From NCBI RefSeq assembly GCF_002270485.1, contig NZ_NQOG01000009.1, positions 1 to 64,000 of the forward strand: a DNA stretch of 64,000 nt, read 5' to 3'. The stretch is from Anaerostipes hominis (ex Lee et al. 2021) (GTDB taxonomy: Bacteria; Bacillota; Clostridia; Lachnospirales; Lachnospiraceae). The notes beneath the pieces are model-generated. The model did no database searches and was not told the origin of the DNA. It worked only from the letters and a program-made list of their open reading frames with translations. Shown piece by piece: positions 31,837-40,591 of the stretch (positions are counted from its first letter, which is position 1; every line of letters begins with the position of its first letter). The position numbers were made by a program, and so were the translations under genes.

Positions 31837-32769
31837 ATGAGCAATTTGGCCACAAGGGCAATTGAAGAAATAGGAAAAGTGATTATTGGAAAAGACCATA
31901 TCACAAGGCAGGTCATGACTGCGATCTTGGCCAACGGCCATATTTTGATTGAGGATATTCCGGGCGTGGGAAAGACTACGCTGGCAATTGCATTTTCTAA
32001 GGTTCTGGGTCTGGATTACCAGAGGATACAGTTTACGCCGGATGTGATGCCTGCGGATATTGCCGGGTTTTCTGTCTATAAGCAGGGCAGTGAATCCTTT
32101 GAATATCAAAAGGGGGCGGCCATCACCAACCTCCTCCTGGCAGATGAGATTAACCGGACTTCGCCCAAGACCCAGTCGGCTCTCCTGGAGGCCATGGAGG
32201 AAGGAAGAATCACTGTAGATGGGGTGACGAGAGAACTTCCCGATCCATATGTGGTCATTGCCACACAAAACCCTCTGGGAGCGGTGGGGACCCATTCACT
32301 CCCTGAGGCCCAGCTTGACCGTTTTATGATCCGGATTTCCATGGGATACCCGGACAGGGAGAGTGAGGTGGCGATGCTCAAGCAGGAAAGAGTCAATGTT
32401 GCCATCGACTCTCTGGAAGAGATCATACAGGTGACGGATCTCATACTGATGAAACAGCAGGCGGAGCGGGTATATGTCCATGAGGATCTGTACCGGTATA
32501 TTGTCGATATTGCATGTGCCACCAGAAACCATCCCGATCTTAGCATGGGGATCAGTCCGAGGGGAACGATCTCTCTTCTTCAGATGGCCAAAGCAAATGC
32601 ATATCTCGATGACAGAGATTATATGGTGCCGGATGATATTAAGCAGATTTTTTATGCCACATCCGCCCACCGTGTCATGAAAAGCAAAGAGGCGAGGATC
32701 AAACGCAGGACGGTCAGGGATATTCTTAAGTCCATAGCCGAAGAGATCCCGGTATCAAAGAGCAGATAA
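31837..32769 (+). CDS. MoxR-family AAA+ ATPase
   Basis: 310 residues. Walker A GVGKTTLAIAFSK near 45, Walker B LLADEINRTSPKTQSALLEA, sensor VIATQNPLGAVGTHSLPEAQ with LDRFMIRISMGYP, and a C-terminal lid. MoxR proteins act as chaperone-like partners of the DUF58 and transglutaminase proteins encoded downstream. ATG 31837 follows AGAGGTG. The gap to the antiporter is only ten bases, so the MoxR-DUF58-transglutaminase genes may be co-transcribed with the hydratase module. Confidence 0.92.
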   Translation: MSNLATRAIEEIGKVIIGKDHITRQVMTAILANGHILIEDIPGVGKTTLAIAFSKVLGLDYQRIQFTPDVMPADIAGFSVYKQGSESFEYQKGAAITNLLLADEINRTSPKTQSALLEAMEEGRITVDGVTRELPDPYVVIATQNPLGAVGTHSLPEAQLDRFMIRISMGYPDRESEVAMLKQERVNVAIDSLEEIIQVTDLILMKQQAERVYVHEDLYRYIVDIACATRNHPDLSMGISPRGTISLLQMAKANAYLDDRDYMVPDDIKQIFYATSAHRVMKSKEARIKRRTVRDILKSIAEEIPVSKSR

Positions 32770-32778
32770 GGAGCATCC

Positions 32779-33771
32779 ATGATCATTGGAATTATCATCC
32801 TAAGTGTGATTTATGTTATCTTATATCAAAATATCATCGGAGGATGCCTTCTGGCATCCTTATTTGTTTTGGTGTTAATATCCTGGTGGAACGTGCGGAG
32901 GAAGGCATCGAAGCTGAGGATTGAAGTGTCTCTTGACCGGAAAGCTGCCTCAAGGAAGGAAGAGATTCAATTAAAGGGTATCTTTAAAGGAATCCGGTGT
33001 CTGGATACAGCAGAGTGCCAGATTACCTATCAGGTTCGCTATTGGCTCATGGGACGGAAAAAAGTCATAAAAGAGAGATTTGAGTATTCCGGAAAGGAGT
33101 CGGAGGGCTTTTTGATCCCGCTCAGATTTGATCACTGTGACGAAGTGCACATAACGGTGGCTAAGATAAAAATGCGGGATATGACGGGCCTGTTCTGGGC
33201 AGATAAATTTGTAAAAGCCAAAGCCGTGGTGCTTATCATGCCGGATGCGTATCCGCTGGGCCGGATGTCAGATCAGGCGGTGGAGGCAAAGACCATGGAC
33301 CCGTATGAATATGACGGACTCAAGGAATACCGCCCTGGAGACAAGGGTTCCAGGATTCACTGGAAACTGCTCGCAGGAAAAAATCTGCTGATGGTGAAGG
33401 ACATGGAGGAAGAAAGGGAGGAAAAGCTCTTTATCTTTCTAAGCCTGCCGGAGTGGGGAGAAGCATATGATGATTTTTTTACTGTATTTTTCTCTGTCTC
33501 AAAGTTTTTTTTGGAGCAGGGAATGCCGCAGACAATATACTGGGGGACAAAGGAATACTACCTGGAACGGTATCAGCAGTATGAAGAATTGTTTGGGGAG
33601 ATGTTTGCGTCAGACTTCGGCGGGGACTTTGAAAACAGGGAGCATGAGGGAATTCATATCTATATGAGAGAGACAGAGACTGATCTGATTTATGTAGAAA
33701 CAGAATCGGAGACGAATGCAGTCGACAGGAGCAGGCTGGAGCAGGGAATCTATGATCTGGAATTATTTTGA
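32779..33771 (+). CDS. DUF58 domain protein
   Basis: 330 residues. Two membrane helices at the N-terminus (about 1-36), a beta-rich middle, and the DUF58 core with YDGLKEYRPGDKGSRIHWKL near residue 185 (the YxPGDxxRxIxW signature) and LMVKDMEEEREEKLFIFLSL. It sits in the canonical position between moxR and a transglutaminase gene; the trio is widespread and thought to act at the envelope, with biochemical role unclear. ATG 32779 follows AAGGAGC. Confidence 0.9.
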   Translation: MIIGIIILSVIYVILYQNIIGGCLLASLFVLVLISWWNVRRKASKLRIEVSLDRKAASRKEEIQLKGIFKGIRCLDTAECQITYQVRYWLMGRKKVIKERFEYSGKESEGFLIPLRFDHCDEVHITVAKIKMRDMTGLFWADKFVKAKAVVLIMPDAYPLGRMSDQAVEAKTMDPYEYDGLKEYRPGDKGSRIHWKLLAGKNLLMVKDMEEEREEKLFIFLSLPEWGEAYDDFFTVFFSVSKFFLEQGMPQTIYWGTKEYYLERYQQYEELFGEMFASDFGGDFENREHEGIHIYMRETETDLIYVETESETNAVDRSRLEQGIYDLELF

Positions 33772-33797
33772 AGCAGATTGCAAGGGGTCTTTTTATT

Positions 33798-35840
33798 ATG
33801 AAGGAAAAAATTGAACCATATATGAAATATATATTTCTGAGCATGATATTTCTTGGCTTGACAGACAGTGTTTTTGTCGGGTTTTTTACGAGAGCCTTTC
33901 AATATTATCTGCTCTGTGCCGGCGTGGCGATCCTGACAGTGCTCTGCGTTCTGTTAGAAAGGTATCCGAAAGCTGTCTTCGGCGCAGTTGGCTTTGCGGC
34001 AGCGGCTTCATTTTTTTTAAGGAGCTCTCTTGTCAATGGATTTCAGCTGATCAGCAACCGGATGGCCGATGCAGTAAATCAAGTGTTTGATATGGGGTTT
34101 TATTATTACGTGGATATCCGGCCTGAGTATACGCGGCGGGACAGCATCCTGTTTATCCTGCTTTTATTCCTGGTGGGCAGTGTGATCTTTCATCATCTGA
34201 CGAAGAAGACGAAGAGCTTTGCGGCAGTGGTATCTGCAGTCGAAGCCTGCCTGCTGATCCTGACTCCGTATTCCATCACGGGACCGTTTCTGCTGTTTTT
34301 ATGCGGCTTGACCGGCTATGTACTCTGGACACGCAAAAAGACATTCAGCGCATCGTTAATATCCGTATGCCTTCTCCTGGGGGCTGTCGCAGTATCCGGA
34401 ACTGCCGGGGAGCCTGCAGACAGCAATCCGGTCAAGGAGACGGCACTGGAATTCGTAAGGACGCTGTCACAGGGCAAAGATTATCAGGTGGCAGGAGGGA
34501 TCGGAAGCGGAGATATTGGGAAGATCGGTTCCGTGTCGCCGAGGGGAACAAAGCTGTTTCAAGTGAAGCTTTCAAAACCGGAGACGCTGTATCTGAAGGG
34601 ATTCACAAGCGGTGTTTATGAGAAAGGCATGTGGAAAAAAGAAAAGAGAGACGCAAAGGTGATCCTGGGAGAGAACAGTCTGGATCTGCCTTACCAGTTT
34701 TTTGATCTCAAGATTCCTGAGCTCAGTCTTGAACTTTTAGATACAGGTCTTCAGAAAAAGCCGGAAAAAGCAGAGATCCGCTATCAGAAATTTACGGATG
34801 AATATTACCTTTGGCCTTATTTCAGTAGTATCTCTCCGGAAAAGGGGAGGTACTACGGAGATTACAATATGAAAAGGACCGGAAAAAGGGAAAAGGAAAC
34901 TCTCACATATTATCCTGTATCCTTGGACAGTATGCTGAAGGCAGACGGAAGGATCACAGATGCCCTTCTGGATGGCCAGACCGGGGATGTGACTTTGGAA
35001 AGGGAGTATTTTGAGGCAATGGATTCCTACAATAAATATGTCAGGAGACAGTATTTGAAGGTCCCCGGAGAATTAAAGAAGAAGCTTACAAAGAAATTTC
35101 CGGAACTGCTACAGGTGGTCTCCATGCGGAAAAAGACCGAGATGATCCAGACACTTTTGAGAGAAAATTATCGATATACAAGCGAGTCCGGAACTACACC
35201 GGAGGGAAAAGATCCCATCTGGTATTTTCTGAATGAGAATAAAAAAGGCTACTGTACGCAGTATGCTTCCGCTGCGGTCATGATGTTCCGCTCTGCGGGG
35301 ATCCCGTCCAGATATGTGGAGGGATATCGGATCGATGAACAGAAGTTTAAGAGAGATCGTACAGCCCAGGTCACGGATTTCTATGCTCACGCTTGGCCCG
35401 AAATATACGTAGAGAATGTGGGGTGGGTCCCGGTGGAAGTGACCAACACCCGGAATCTGCTGTCCGAACAGGATCAGACAGAGGAGGAGGTTTCATACAC
35501 AGAAGAAGGAAGAGAGTCTCTTTTGAAGAAAAATATGGTTCTTCAGAGCCTGGCTGCGCTGCTTTTATCTTTTTTCATAATTGTTACAATTATTAAGATT
35601 GCGGGGGAAATTATCCGGTACAGGAATTGGAGAAAAAGTACCAACAAGGAAAAAGTCATAATTTATCAAAATTTAATAAATTCCCTGACAGATGGTAAGA
35701 AGCTGGACGAAAAATATGTCCTGACCCTCGAAAAAGTGCGTAAAATCACGGAAAAAGGTAGGTTCAGCCAGCATGAGATCACCGACGAAGAACTAAGATA
35801 TGTGAAGAGATTTGTCGATATATTAAAGAATAAAATATAA
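33798..35840 (+). CDS. Membrane-anchored transglutaminase-like protein
   Basis: 680 residues. Five or six N-terminal helices (about 10-210), an extracytoplasmic domain, then a transglutaminase-like cysteine-protease core: Cys in KKGYCTQYASAAVMMFRSAG, RYVEGYRI, His in DFYAHAWPEIYVEN and Asp-equivalent region GWVPVEVTNT. One more helix near 585-610 leads to a cytoplasmic tail. It is the third member of the MoxR-DUF58-transglutaminase set. ATG 33798 with AAGGGG upstream is preferred to a TTG at 33768 that overlaps the DUF58 gene. Likely cleaves or cross-links wall-associated peptide; substrate unknown. Confidence 0.88.
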   Translation: MKEKIEPYMKYIFLSMIFLGLTDSVFVGFFTRAFQYYLLCAGVAILTVLCVLLERYPKAVFGAVGFAAAASFFLRSSLVNGFQLISNRMADAVNQVFDMGFYYYVDIRPEYTRRDSILFILLLFLVGSVIFHHLTKKTKSFAAVVSAVEACLLILTPYSITGPFLLFLCGLTGYVLWTRKKTFSASLISVCLLLGAVAVSGTAGEPADSNPVKETALEFVRTLSQGKDYQVAGGIGSGDIGKIGSVSPRGTKLFQVKLSKPETLYLKGFTSGVYEKGMWKKEKRDAKVILGENSLDLPYQFFDLKIPELSLELLDTGLQKKPEKAEIRYQKFTDEYYLWPYFSSISPEKGRYYGDYNMKRTGKREKETLTYYPVSLDSMLKADGRITDALLDGQTGDVTLEREYFEAMDSYNKYVRRQYLKVPGELKKKLTKKFPELLQVVSMRKKTEMIQTLLRENYRYTSESGTTPEGKDPIWYFLNENKKGYCTQYASAAVMMFRSAGIPSRYVEGYRIDEQKFKRDRTAQVTDFYAHAWPEIYVENVGWVPVEVTNTRNLLSEQDQTEEEVSYTEEGRESLLKKNMVLQSLAALLLSFFIIVTIIKIAGEIIRYRNWRKSTNKEKVIIYQNLINSLTDGKKLDEKYVLTLEKVRKITEKGRFSQHEITDEELRYVKRFVDILKNKI

Positions 35841-35865
35841 TTGTTACACAAATGTTAAAAAACTC

Positions 35866-35895
35866 TTGACAATTTCATTACATATAAGCTACAAT
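35866..35895 (+). promoter_or_regulatory. Promoter of the NlpC/P60 gene
   Basis: TTGACA at 35866-35871 and TACAAT at 35890-35895, spacer 18, sited 65 bases before the start codon. Confidence 0.7.
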
Positions 35896-35960
35896 AGCAA
35901 CAGTGAAAGAAATACATGAAACATTATTGTAGTATTTGTATTGATTGATTAGGAGAACAC

Positions 35961-36422
35961 ATGAAACGTTTGGTAGTAAAAGCAATAGTAGTCATAATGC
36001 TCACAGTTGTGGGATGTTCTGCAATCGGCGGGACTAGAGAGACAGAAGCTGCTTCCAATAAAGGGCAGAAAGTTGTGAATTATGCAAAACGCTTTGTCGG
36101 TAATAAATATAAATATGGCGGAACCAGTTTGACGAGAGGAGCTGACTGCTCCGGATATGTAATGTCTGTTTACAGAAAATTCGGCAAAAGACTTCCGCAC
36201 TCTTCCTACGGAATGAGAAAAGCAGGAAAGAAAGTAAAAGGCGGAATCAAGAAGGCGAAGCCGGGTGATATCATCTGTTACAGCGGACATGTGGCAATTT
36301 ATATGGGAAATAATAAAATTGTCCATGCAAGCAACTCTGCACCGTATCCCAGAGGTGGGATCAAGATCTCCAAGAATGCGAAATACAGAAAGATCGTGGC
36401 AGTAAGAAGAATTTTTAAATAG
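35961..36422 (+). CDS. Secreted NlpC/P60 family peptidase
   Basis: 153 residues. Signal peptide of about 30 residues; VVGC at 16-19 could be a lipobox, or the signal may be cut near ETEA-AS. The single domain is NlpC/P60: catalytic C63 in GADCSGYVMSVYRKFG, H110 in CYSGHVAIYMG and H122 in KIVHAS. Such enzymes cut gamma-D-Glu to diaminopimelate bonds in peptidoglycan stem peptides. It has no wall-binding repeat, but is very basic (KKAGKKVKGGIKKAKPGD), which may hold it to the anionic wall. It has its own promoter and terminator. Confidence 0.92.
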   Translation: MKRLVVKAIVVIMLTVVGCSAIGGTRETEAASNKGQKVVNYAKRFVGNKYKYGGTSLTRGADCSGYVMSVYRKFGKRLPHSSYGMRKAGKKVKGGIKKAKPGDIICYSGHVAIYMGNNKIVHASNSAPYPRGGIKISKNAKYRKIVAVRRIFK

Positions 36423-36436
36423 GTATACATAAACAT

Positions 36437-36483
36437 AAAACTGTTGTATTAGTGTTCATACCACTGATACAGCAGTTTTTTTT
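36437..36483 (+). terminator. Rho-independent terminator
   Basis: AAAACTGTTGTATTAGTG (36437-36454) pairs with the arm at 36462-36478 (CACTGATACAGCAGTTT), with two wobble positions, followed by T residues. Confidence 0.88.
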
Positions 36484-36599
36484 CTGAAAAATAAAAAACG
36501 CTCAGCACTTGATCCGTCTGTGATCATTGTACTTTTTCACCTTATATGGTAAAATTGATTAATATATATGGACAGAGTTGGTGCCGGGATAAGAACTTT

Positions 36600-37038
36600 T
36601 ATTCCTGTCCAATGTGGAAAGCAGTAGCAAAGGCAGTGCTGTGGATGGGGAAGATAAGGCGTGAGGCCCAAGAGGCTCTGGAGATGATTCCAGGCGGAGT
36701 GTGTATATATTTATAAAGAAGGCCGGATTTATCCGGTATTCCGCAACTCCTCATTCTATGAAACATCAGGCTGTTCCGAGAAGCATGCCAGGGAGATCAG
36801 CCAGGAGATGGCATTTCAGGGGGTACACAGGGAAGACCTTCCGGAAGTGAAGGAAAAAGTAAAGAGATTTTTACGGAGATCTGCTCTGCATCAATCAGAT
36901 CCCCATCAACCTTCTGAGCAACACGGTCAAGTTTACAGGCAGGGGATGAACGCTCATGTGGCCAAACCTGTCGATTTAGAAGTGCTGATGGATACGCTTT
37001 GGAAGGTGATGAAAGCCCCGAACCTTGGGGAAACTTGA
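36600..37038 (+). pseudogene. PAS-containing hybrid histidine kinase, wrecked
   Basis: Pieces in three frames: EALEMIPGGVCIY then, one frame over, KEGRIYPVFRNSSFYETSG and MAFQGVHREDLPEVKEKV (a PAS domain with its usual GVHxxDLP); then QIPINLLSNTVKFTGRG (the N box of a kinase ATPase domain) running straight into GMNAHVAKPVDLEVLMDTLW (the end of a receiver domain). The His-phosphoacceptor, most of the ATPase domain and most of the receiver are deleted. It is a clean relic of a several-hundred-codon hybrid kinase. The stretch 36484-36600 shows nothing further. Confidence 0.6.
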
Positions 37039-37101
37039 CAGTGGAAAAAGGAACGATTATAATTTTCAGTAATGATTGAACTTGAAAAAAAGGAGATATA
37101 C

Positions 37102-38298
37102 ATGAAAATAAGTCCAAAAGTCCGGGATTTTTTGTGCCTTACTGCACATCCAGAGGGCTGCAGAAAAAATGTTGAGAATCAGATTACATATGTAAAGAAG
37201 CACAGCGAAGTCAAGAACGGGCCAAAGAAAGTCCTGGTCATCGGAGCGTCCACCGGATACGGGCTGGCATCAAGGATCAACGCGGCATTCGGATGCAAAG
37301 CAGCTACGGTAGGTGTCATGTTTGAGAGACAGGCGGCTGGAAAGAGGACTGCCACGGCGGGCTGGTATAATACGGCTGCATTTGAACATGCGGCAGCCAA
37401 TGAGGATCTATATGCCAAGACAGTCAACGGAGATGCATTCTCCAGGGAAGTCAAGGAGAAGGTGATCGATCTGATCAAGAAGGATTTAGGGAAAGTCGAC
37501 GCCGTCATTTACAGTCTGGCCGCACCGAGAAGAACTGCCGAGGACGGCACCGTGTACCAGTCTGTGCTAAAGACGACCGGAGAAGATTTTACAAATAAGA
37601 ACCTGAATCTGAAAGACAACACCATCGGAGAGAAAACCATTGAGGCTGCCACAGAGGAAGAAGTGGAAGCGACGGTGAAGGTAATGGGCGGAGAGGACTG
37701 GAAGGCATGGATTCGGGCACTCACAGATGCAGATGCCATTGAAGAAGACACTGTTACTTTCGCCTACTCTTATATCGGGCCGGAGCTCACTTATCCCATC
37801 TATTTTGAGGGAACCATCGGTGCTGCAAAGAAACATCTGCACAAGACCGCAGGTGAGATCAATGAAGAATTTAAAGAAAGAGGCATCAGGGCATATATTT
37901 CGGTCAACAAGGGTCTCGTCACTCAGGCAAGCTCTGCAATTCCGATCGTTCCCCTGTATATGGCAGTGCTTTACAGTATCATGAAAGAAAGAGGCCTCCA
38001 CGAAGGATGTATCGAACAGATCACCAGGCTGTTTGGAGAAAAGGCTGTGTTCGGACAGGCAGAGACAGACGGTCAGGGACTGATCCGTCTGGATGACTGG
38101 GAGTTAAAGCCGGAAGTACAGGCAGAAGTGGAACGGCGCTGGGAGAAGATCAATACGAAAAATGTTAAGGAATATGCCGATATCGAGGGATACTGGGAAG
38201 ACTTTTACCAGATGTTTGGCTTTGATATGGACGGAGTGGATTACGAAAAAGATCTGGACCCTTCCGTGAATATTCCGAGTATACCGGACGCAGAATAA
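37102..38298 (+). CDS. fabV: Trans-2-enoyl-CoA/ACP reductase, FabV/TER type
   Basis: 398 residues, the usual size. NADH-dependent reduction of the trans-2 double bond of enoyl-CoA or enoyl-ACP (crotonyl-CoA to butyryl-CoA in TER). Signatures: N-terminal HPEGC, the NAD loop VIGASTGYGLASRINAAF, GVMFERQAAGKRTATAGWYN, the SLAAPRR loop, and the active-site Y-x8-K: YSYIGPELTYPIYFEGTIG followed by AAKKHLH. ATG 37102 behind AAAAGGAG. It stands alone with no fatty-acid genes around. Unlike FabI/FabK it is rotenone- and triclosan-tolerant in known cases. May serve membrane lipid synthesis or a butyrate bypass. Confidence 0.93.
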   Translation: MKISPKVRDFLCLTAHPEGCRKNVENQITYVKKHSEVKNGPKKVLVIGASTGYGLASRINAAFGCKAATVGVMFERQAAGKRTATAGWYNTAAFEHAAANEDLYAKTVNGDAFSREVKEKVIDLIKKDLGKVDAVIYSLAAPRRTAEDGTVYQSVLKTTGEDFTNKNLNLKDNTIGEKTIEAATEEEVEATVKVMGGEDWKAWIRALTDADAIEEDTVTFAYSYIGPELTYPIYFEGTIGAAKKHLHKTAGEINEEFKERGIRAYISVNKGLVTQASSAIPIVPLYMAVLYSIMKERGLHEGCIEQITRLFGEKAVFGQAETDGQGLIRLDDWELKPEVQAEVERRWEKINTKNVKEYADIEGYWEDFYQMFGFDMDGVDYEKDLDPSVNIPSIPDAE

Positions 38299-38301
38299 TA
38301 T

Positions 38302-39435
38302 ATGAATGAAGTAATCATAACAAGGCTCGGAAGGCATATCGTCAGCGCATGGCTTGAGGACGGAGAATTCGCGGAGTTTTCATCCGAACCGGTAGAGGAA
38401 GGCAGTCTGGTCGGAAATATTTACAAAGCCAGGGTGAAGAATATCGTAGGAAACATCCACGGAGCTTTCGTTGAGATCGACAAGGGCAGGCTCTGCTTTT
38501 ATCCTCTGGACGAACGAAGAAAACCGGGAAAACTCAAAAACGAAAAAGAAATCCTCATCCAGGTAAAAAAAGACGGCACAGACAAGAAGGAACCGTTAGC
38601 CACAGAGAACATTGAACTGACCGGAGAATATCTTGTGCTGTCCTCTGATAAGTCGTTCGTGGGTATATCAGGGAAAATCCGGGATAAAGAAAAAAAGGAA
38701 GACTTAAAGAGGTTCGTCTCTGCTTTTGTCACCGGAGAGTATGGATTTATTGTGAGGACAGAGGCTGCAAATGCGGATAAAGAAAAGATCGGGAGAGAAG
38801 CAGCAAGTCTGGCTGAGAGATATGTTCAGATCCAGGAGAAACAGCAGTATATGAAGCCTTGCAAGCTTCTGGCCACAAATCAGAATTTCTCGTCCCGTTA
38901 TGTATTTGGACTTTCTCCTTCCCGTGTGGAACGTATCATCTCCGATGATGAGGTGATCTGCAGGGAGGCAGAGGAGAATGGATATCAGGTCCGCCGGATG
39001 GACAGACAGGATCAGTCTATTGAGAGGGGATACCGGCTTTCTCATGCACTGGAGGCAGTTTTTCATACGAGAGTGTGGCTCAGATCGGGAGGGTTTCTGA
39101 TCATCGAGCGCACAGAGGCCATGACAGTGGTCGACGTAAATACAGGAAAATCGATCGGGCGGGGACAGAAGGAAGGCCATATTATAAAGATAAACCGGGA
39201 GGCGGCAAGAGAGACGGCCAGACAGATCAGGCTCAGAAATTTATCCGGGATTATCCTCGTGGATTTTATCGATATGAAAGAAAAAGAAGAAGAGGACAGG
39301 CTCCTTTCCTATATGCAGTCTGTGCTGAACAGGGATTCCAAGAAAGCGGTGGCCGTAGACATGACGAAGCTTGGACTGATGGAGATCACGAGAAAGAAGG
39401 TCAGAAGACCCATAGAAAAAGAAGATTTCCTGTAA
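38302..39435 (+). CDS. rng: Ribonuclease E/G family protein, short form
   Basis: 377 residues. S1-like RNA-binding domain about 35-115 (GNIYKARVKNIVGNIHGAFV, a split S1 with DKGRLCFYPLDE), 5'-sensor/RNase H-like section about 120-240, and a DNase I-like catalytic core with metal-binding Asp in MTVVDVNTGKSIG and in SGIILVDFIDMK. It ends MEITRKKVRRPIEKEDFL, just where E. coli RNase G continues into its CxxC zinc link and small dimerisation domain, so those are absent. The ATG at 38302 has only a weak ribosome site and lies 3 bases after fabV, suggesting coupling. Acts in rRNA/mRNA processing. Confidence 0.85.
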   Translation: MNEVIITRLGRHIVSAWLEDGEFAEFSSEPVEEGSLVGNIYKARVKNIVGNIHGAFVEIDKGRLCFYPLDERRKPGKLKNEKEILIQVKKDGTDKKEPLATENIELTGEYLVLSSDKSFVGISGKIRDKEKKEDLKRFVSAFVTGEYGFIVRTEAANADKEKIGREAASLAERYVQIQEKQQYMKPCKLLATNQNFSSRYVFGLSPSRVERIISDDEVICREAEENGYQVRRMDRQDQSIERGYRLSHALEAVFHTRVWLRSGGFLIIERTEAMTVVDVNTGKSIGRGQKEGHIIKINREAARETARQIRLRNLSGIILVDFIDMKEKEEEDRLLSYMQSVLNRDSKKAVAVDMTKLGLMEITRKKVRRPIEKEDFL

Positions 39436-39444
39436 GATTATTGC

Positions 39445-39473
39445 TTGACATGGAAAAAATAAGTTGCTATACT
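39445..39473 (+). promoter_or_regulatory. Promoter of the rplU operon
   Basis: TTGACA at 39445-39450 and TATACT at 39468-39473 with an ideal 17-base spacer, 83 bases before rplU. Confidence 0.85.
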
Positions 39474-39479
39474 GTAACA

Positions 39480-39550
39480 GTATGCCGCACAGCGAGGTAT
39501 AAGAATCCATAAGGATCACCAAAGCTGGCGAGTTTGATTATAGGAGGTGC
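39480..39550 (+). ncRNA. Ribosomal protein L21 leader
   Basis: Between the promoter and rplU the transcript (for example CCGCACAGCGAGGTATAAG and AAGCTGGCGAGTTTGATTAT) is of the size and position of the L21 leader, the autoregulatory mRNA structure found before rplU in Firmicutes. It ends at the AGGAGG of rplU. The assignment is by position and general resemblance; a covariance search with the L21_leader model would settle it. Confidence 0.6.
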
Positions 39551-39555
39551 CATAG

Positions 39556-39864
39556 ATGTACGCCATTATTGCAACAGGAGGAAAACAGTACAAAGTAAGC
39601 GAAGGTGATGTGATCAAAGTTGAGAAGCTTGACGCAGAAGTCGGAGCAAAGATTACTTTTGATAATGTTTTATTAGTTGGTGGAGATACTGTAAAGGTAG
39701 GAACACCGAACGTAGATGGTGCAAAGGTTGAAGCTTCAGTTGTAAGCGAAGGCAAAGACAAAAAAGTCATTGTTTACAAGTATAAGAGAAAAACCGGATA
39801 CCATAAGAAAAATGGTCACAGACAATTATTCACACAAGTGAAGATCGATAACATTGTTGGATAA
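39556..39864 (+). CDS. rplU: 50S ribosomal protein L21
   Basis: 102 residues, full length. Family signatures [28 protein letters not shown], and the RNA-binding end [19 protein letters not shown] with VKIDNI. First gene of the rplU-prp-rpmA operon; ATG 39556 follows AGGAGG. Confidence 0.98.
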   Translation: MYAIIATGGKQYKVSEGDVIKVEKLDAEVGAKITFDNVLLVGGDTVKVGTPNVDGAKVEASVVSEGKDKKVIVYKYKRKTGYHKKNGHRQLFTQVKIDNIVG

Positions 39865-39879
39865 TAAAGGACCGAGAGA

Positions 39880-40206
39880 ATGACACAGATCACATTCTAC
39901 CGGGACCATCAGGGAAAGCCTGCAGGCTTTCAGGCAAAGGACCATGCCGGATATGCGGAGGAAGGACAGGATATTGTCTGTGCCGCGGTATCTGCACTGG
40001 TCATTAACTTCCTGAATTCTTTTGAACAGTTGACAGAGGATGCCGGCACATGTCACACATCGGAAGACGATGCAGTGATTGAGTTCAGAGTTTCAGGGAC
40101 ATGTTCTGAAGAAGGACAGATTTTATTGGATTCTCTGGTTCTTGGGATAACCAACATTGAATCGGAGTATCGTCCATATATTCACGTAGTATTTGAGGAG
40201 GTGTAA
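39880..40206 (+). CDS. prp: Ribosomal-processing cysteine protease Prp
   Basis: 108 residues. The catalytic His and Cys lie in [20 protein letters not shown], the family hallmark. In Firmicutes and related bacteria Prp removes the N-terminal extension of L27; the target is encoded by the next gene, which has such an extension. It lies between rplU and rpmA, its standard position. Confidence 0.95.
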   Translation: MTQITFYRDHQGKPAGFQAKDHAGYAEEGQDIVCAAVSALVINFLNSFEQLTEDAGTCHTSEDDAVIEFRVSGTCSEEGQILLDSLVLGITNIESEYRPYIHVVFEEV

Positions 40207-40210
40207 GACA

Positions 40211-40492
40211 ATGATGAAAATGAACCTTCAATTTTTCGCTCATAAAAAGGGAATGGGTTCCACAAAGAACGGAAGAGATTCTGAATCTAAGAGATTAGGT
40301 GCGAAAAGAGCTGACGGACAATTTGTAAAAGCTGGAAATATTCTTTACCGCCAGAGAGGAACAAAGATCCATCCGGGAGTCAACGTAGGACGCGGTGGTG
40401 ATGATACTTTATTTGCATTGACAGATGGTATCGTGCGTTTCGAGAGAAAAGGCAGAGATAAGAAACAGTGTTCTGTACACCCAGTTGCATAG
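40211..40492 (+). CDS. rpmA: 50S ribosomal protein L27 with cleavable N-terminus
   Basis: 93 residues. It starts MMKMNLQFF and then [15 protein letters not shown], so the mature L27 begins with Ala after Prp cuts behind LQFF. The rest is typical ([35 protein letters not shown]). Start ATG 40211 is eight bases after AGGAGGTG; two further in-frame ATGs follow. L27's N-terminus reaches the peptidyl-transferase centre, which explains the need for cleavage. Confidence 0.97.
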   Translation: MMKMNLQFFAHKKGMGSTKNGRDSESKRLGAKRADGQFVKAGNILYRQRGTKIHPGVNVGRGGDDTLFALTDGIVRFERKGRDKKQCSVHPVA

Positions 40493-40532
40493 TTGTCGGC
40501 TAGTGTTTGTACAGGCAGACAGTTGAATGTTT

Positions 40533-40568
40533 AACGGCTTCAAATTTCACAATTTGGAGCCGTTTTTT
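40533..40568 (+). terminator. Terminator of the rplU-prp-rpmA operon
   Basis: AACGGCTTCAAATT (40533-40546) pairs with AATTTGGAGCCGTT (40551-40564), followed by seven T residues in total. It is only 24 bases before obgE, so obgE depends on read-through or on a promoter within this short gap that I cannot see. Confidence 0.88.
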
Positions 40569-40591
40569 TGAAAATCAGAAAGGAAAAGCCG

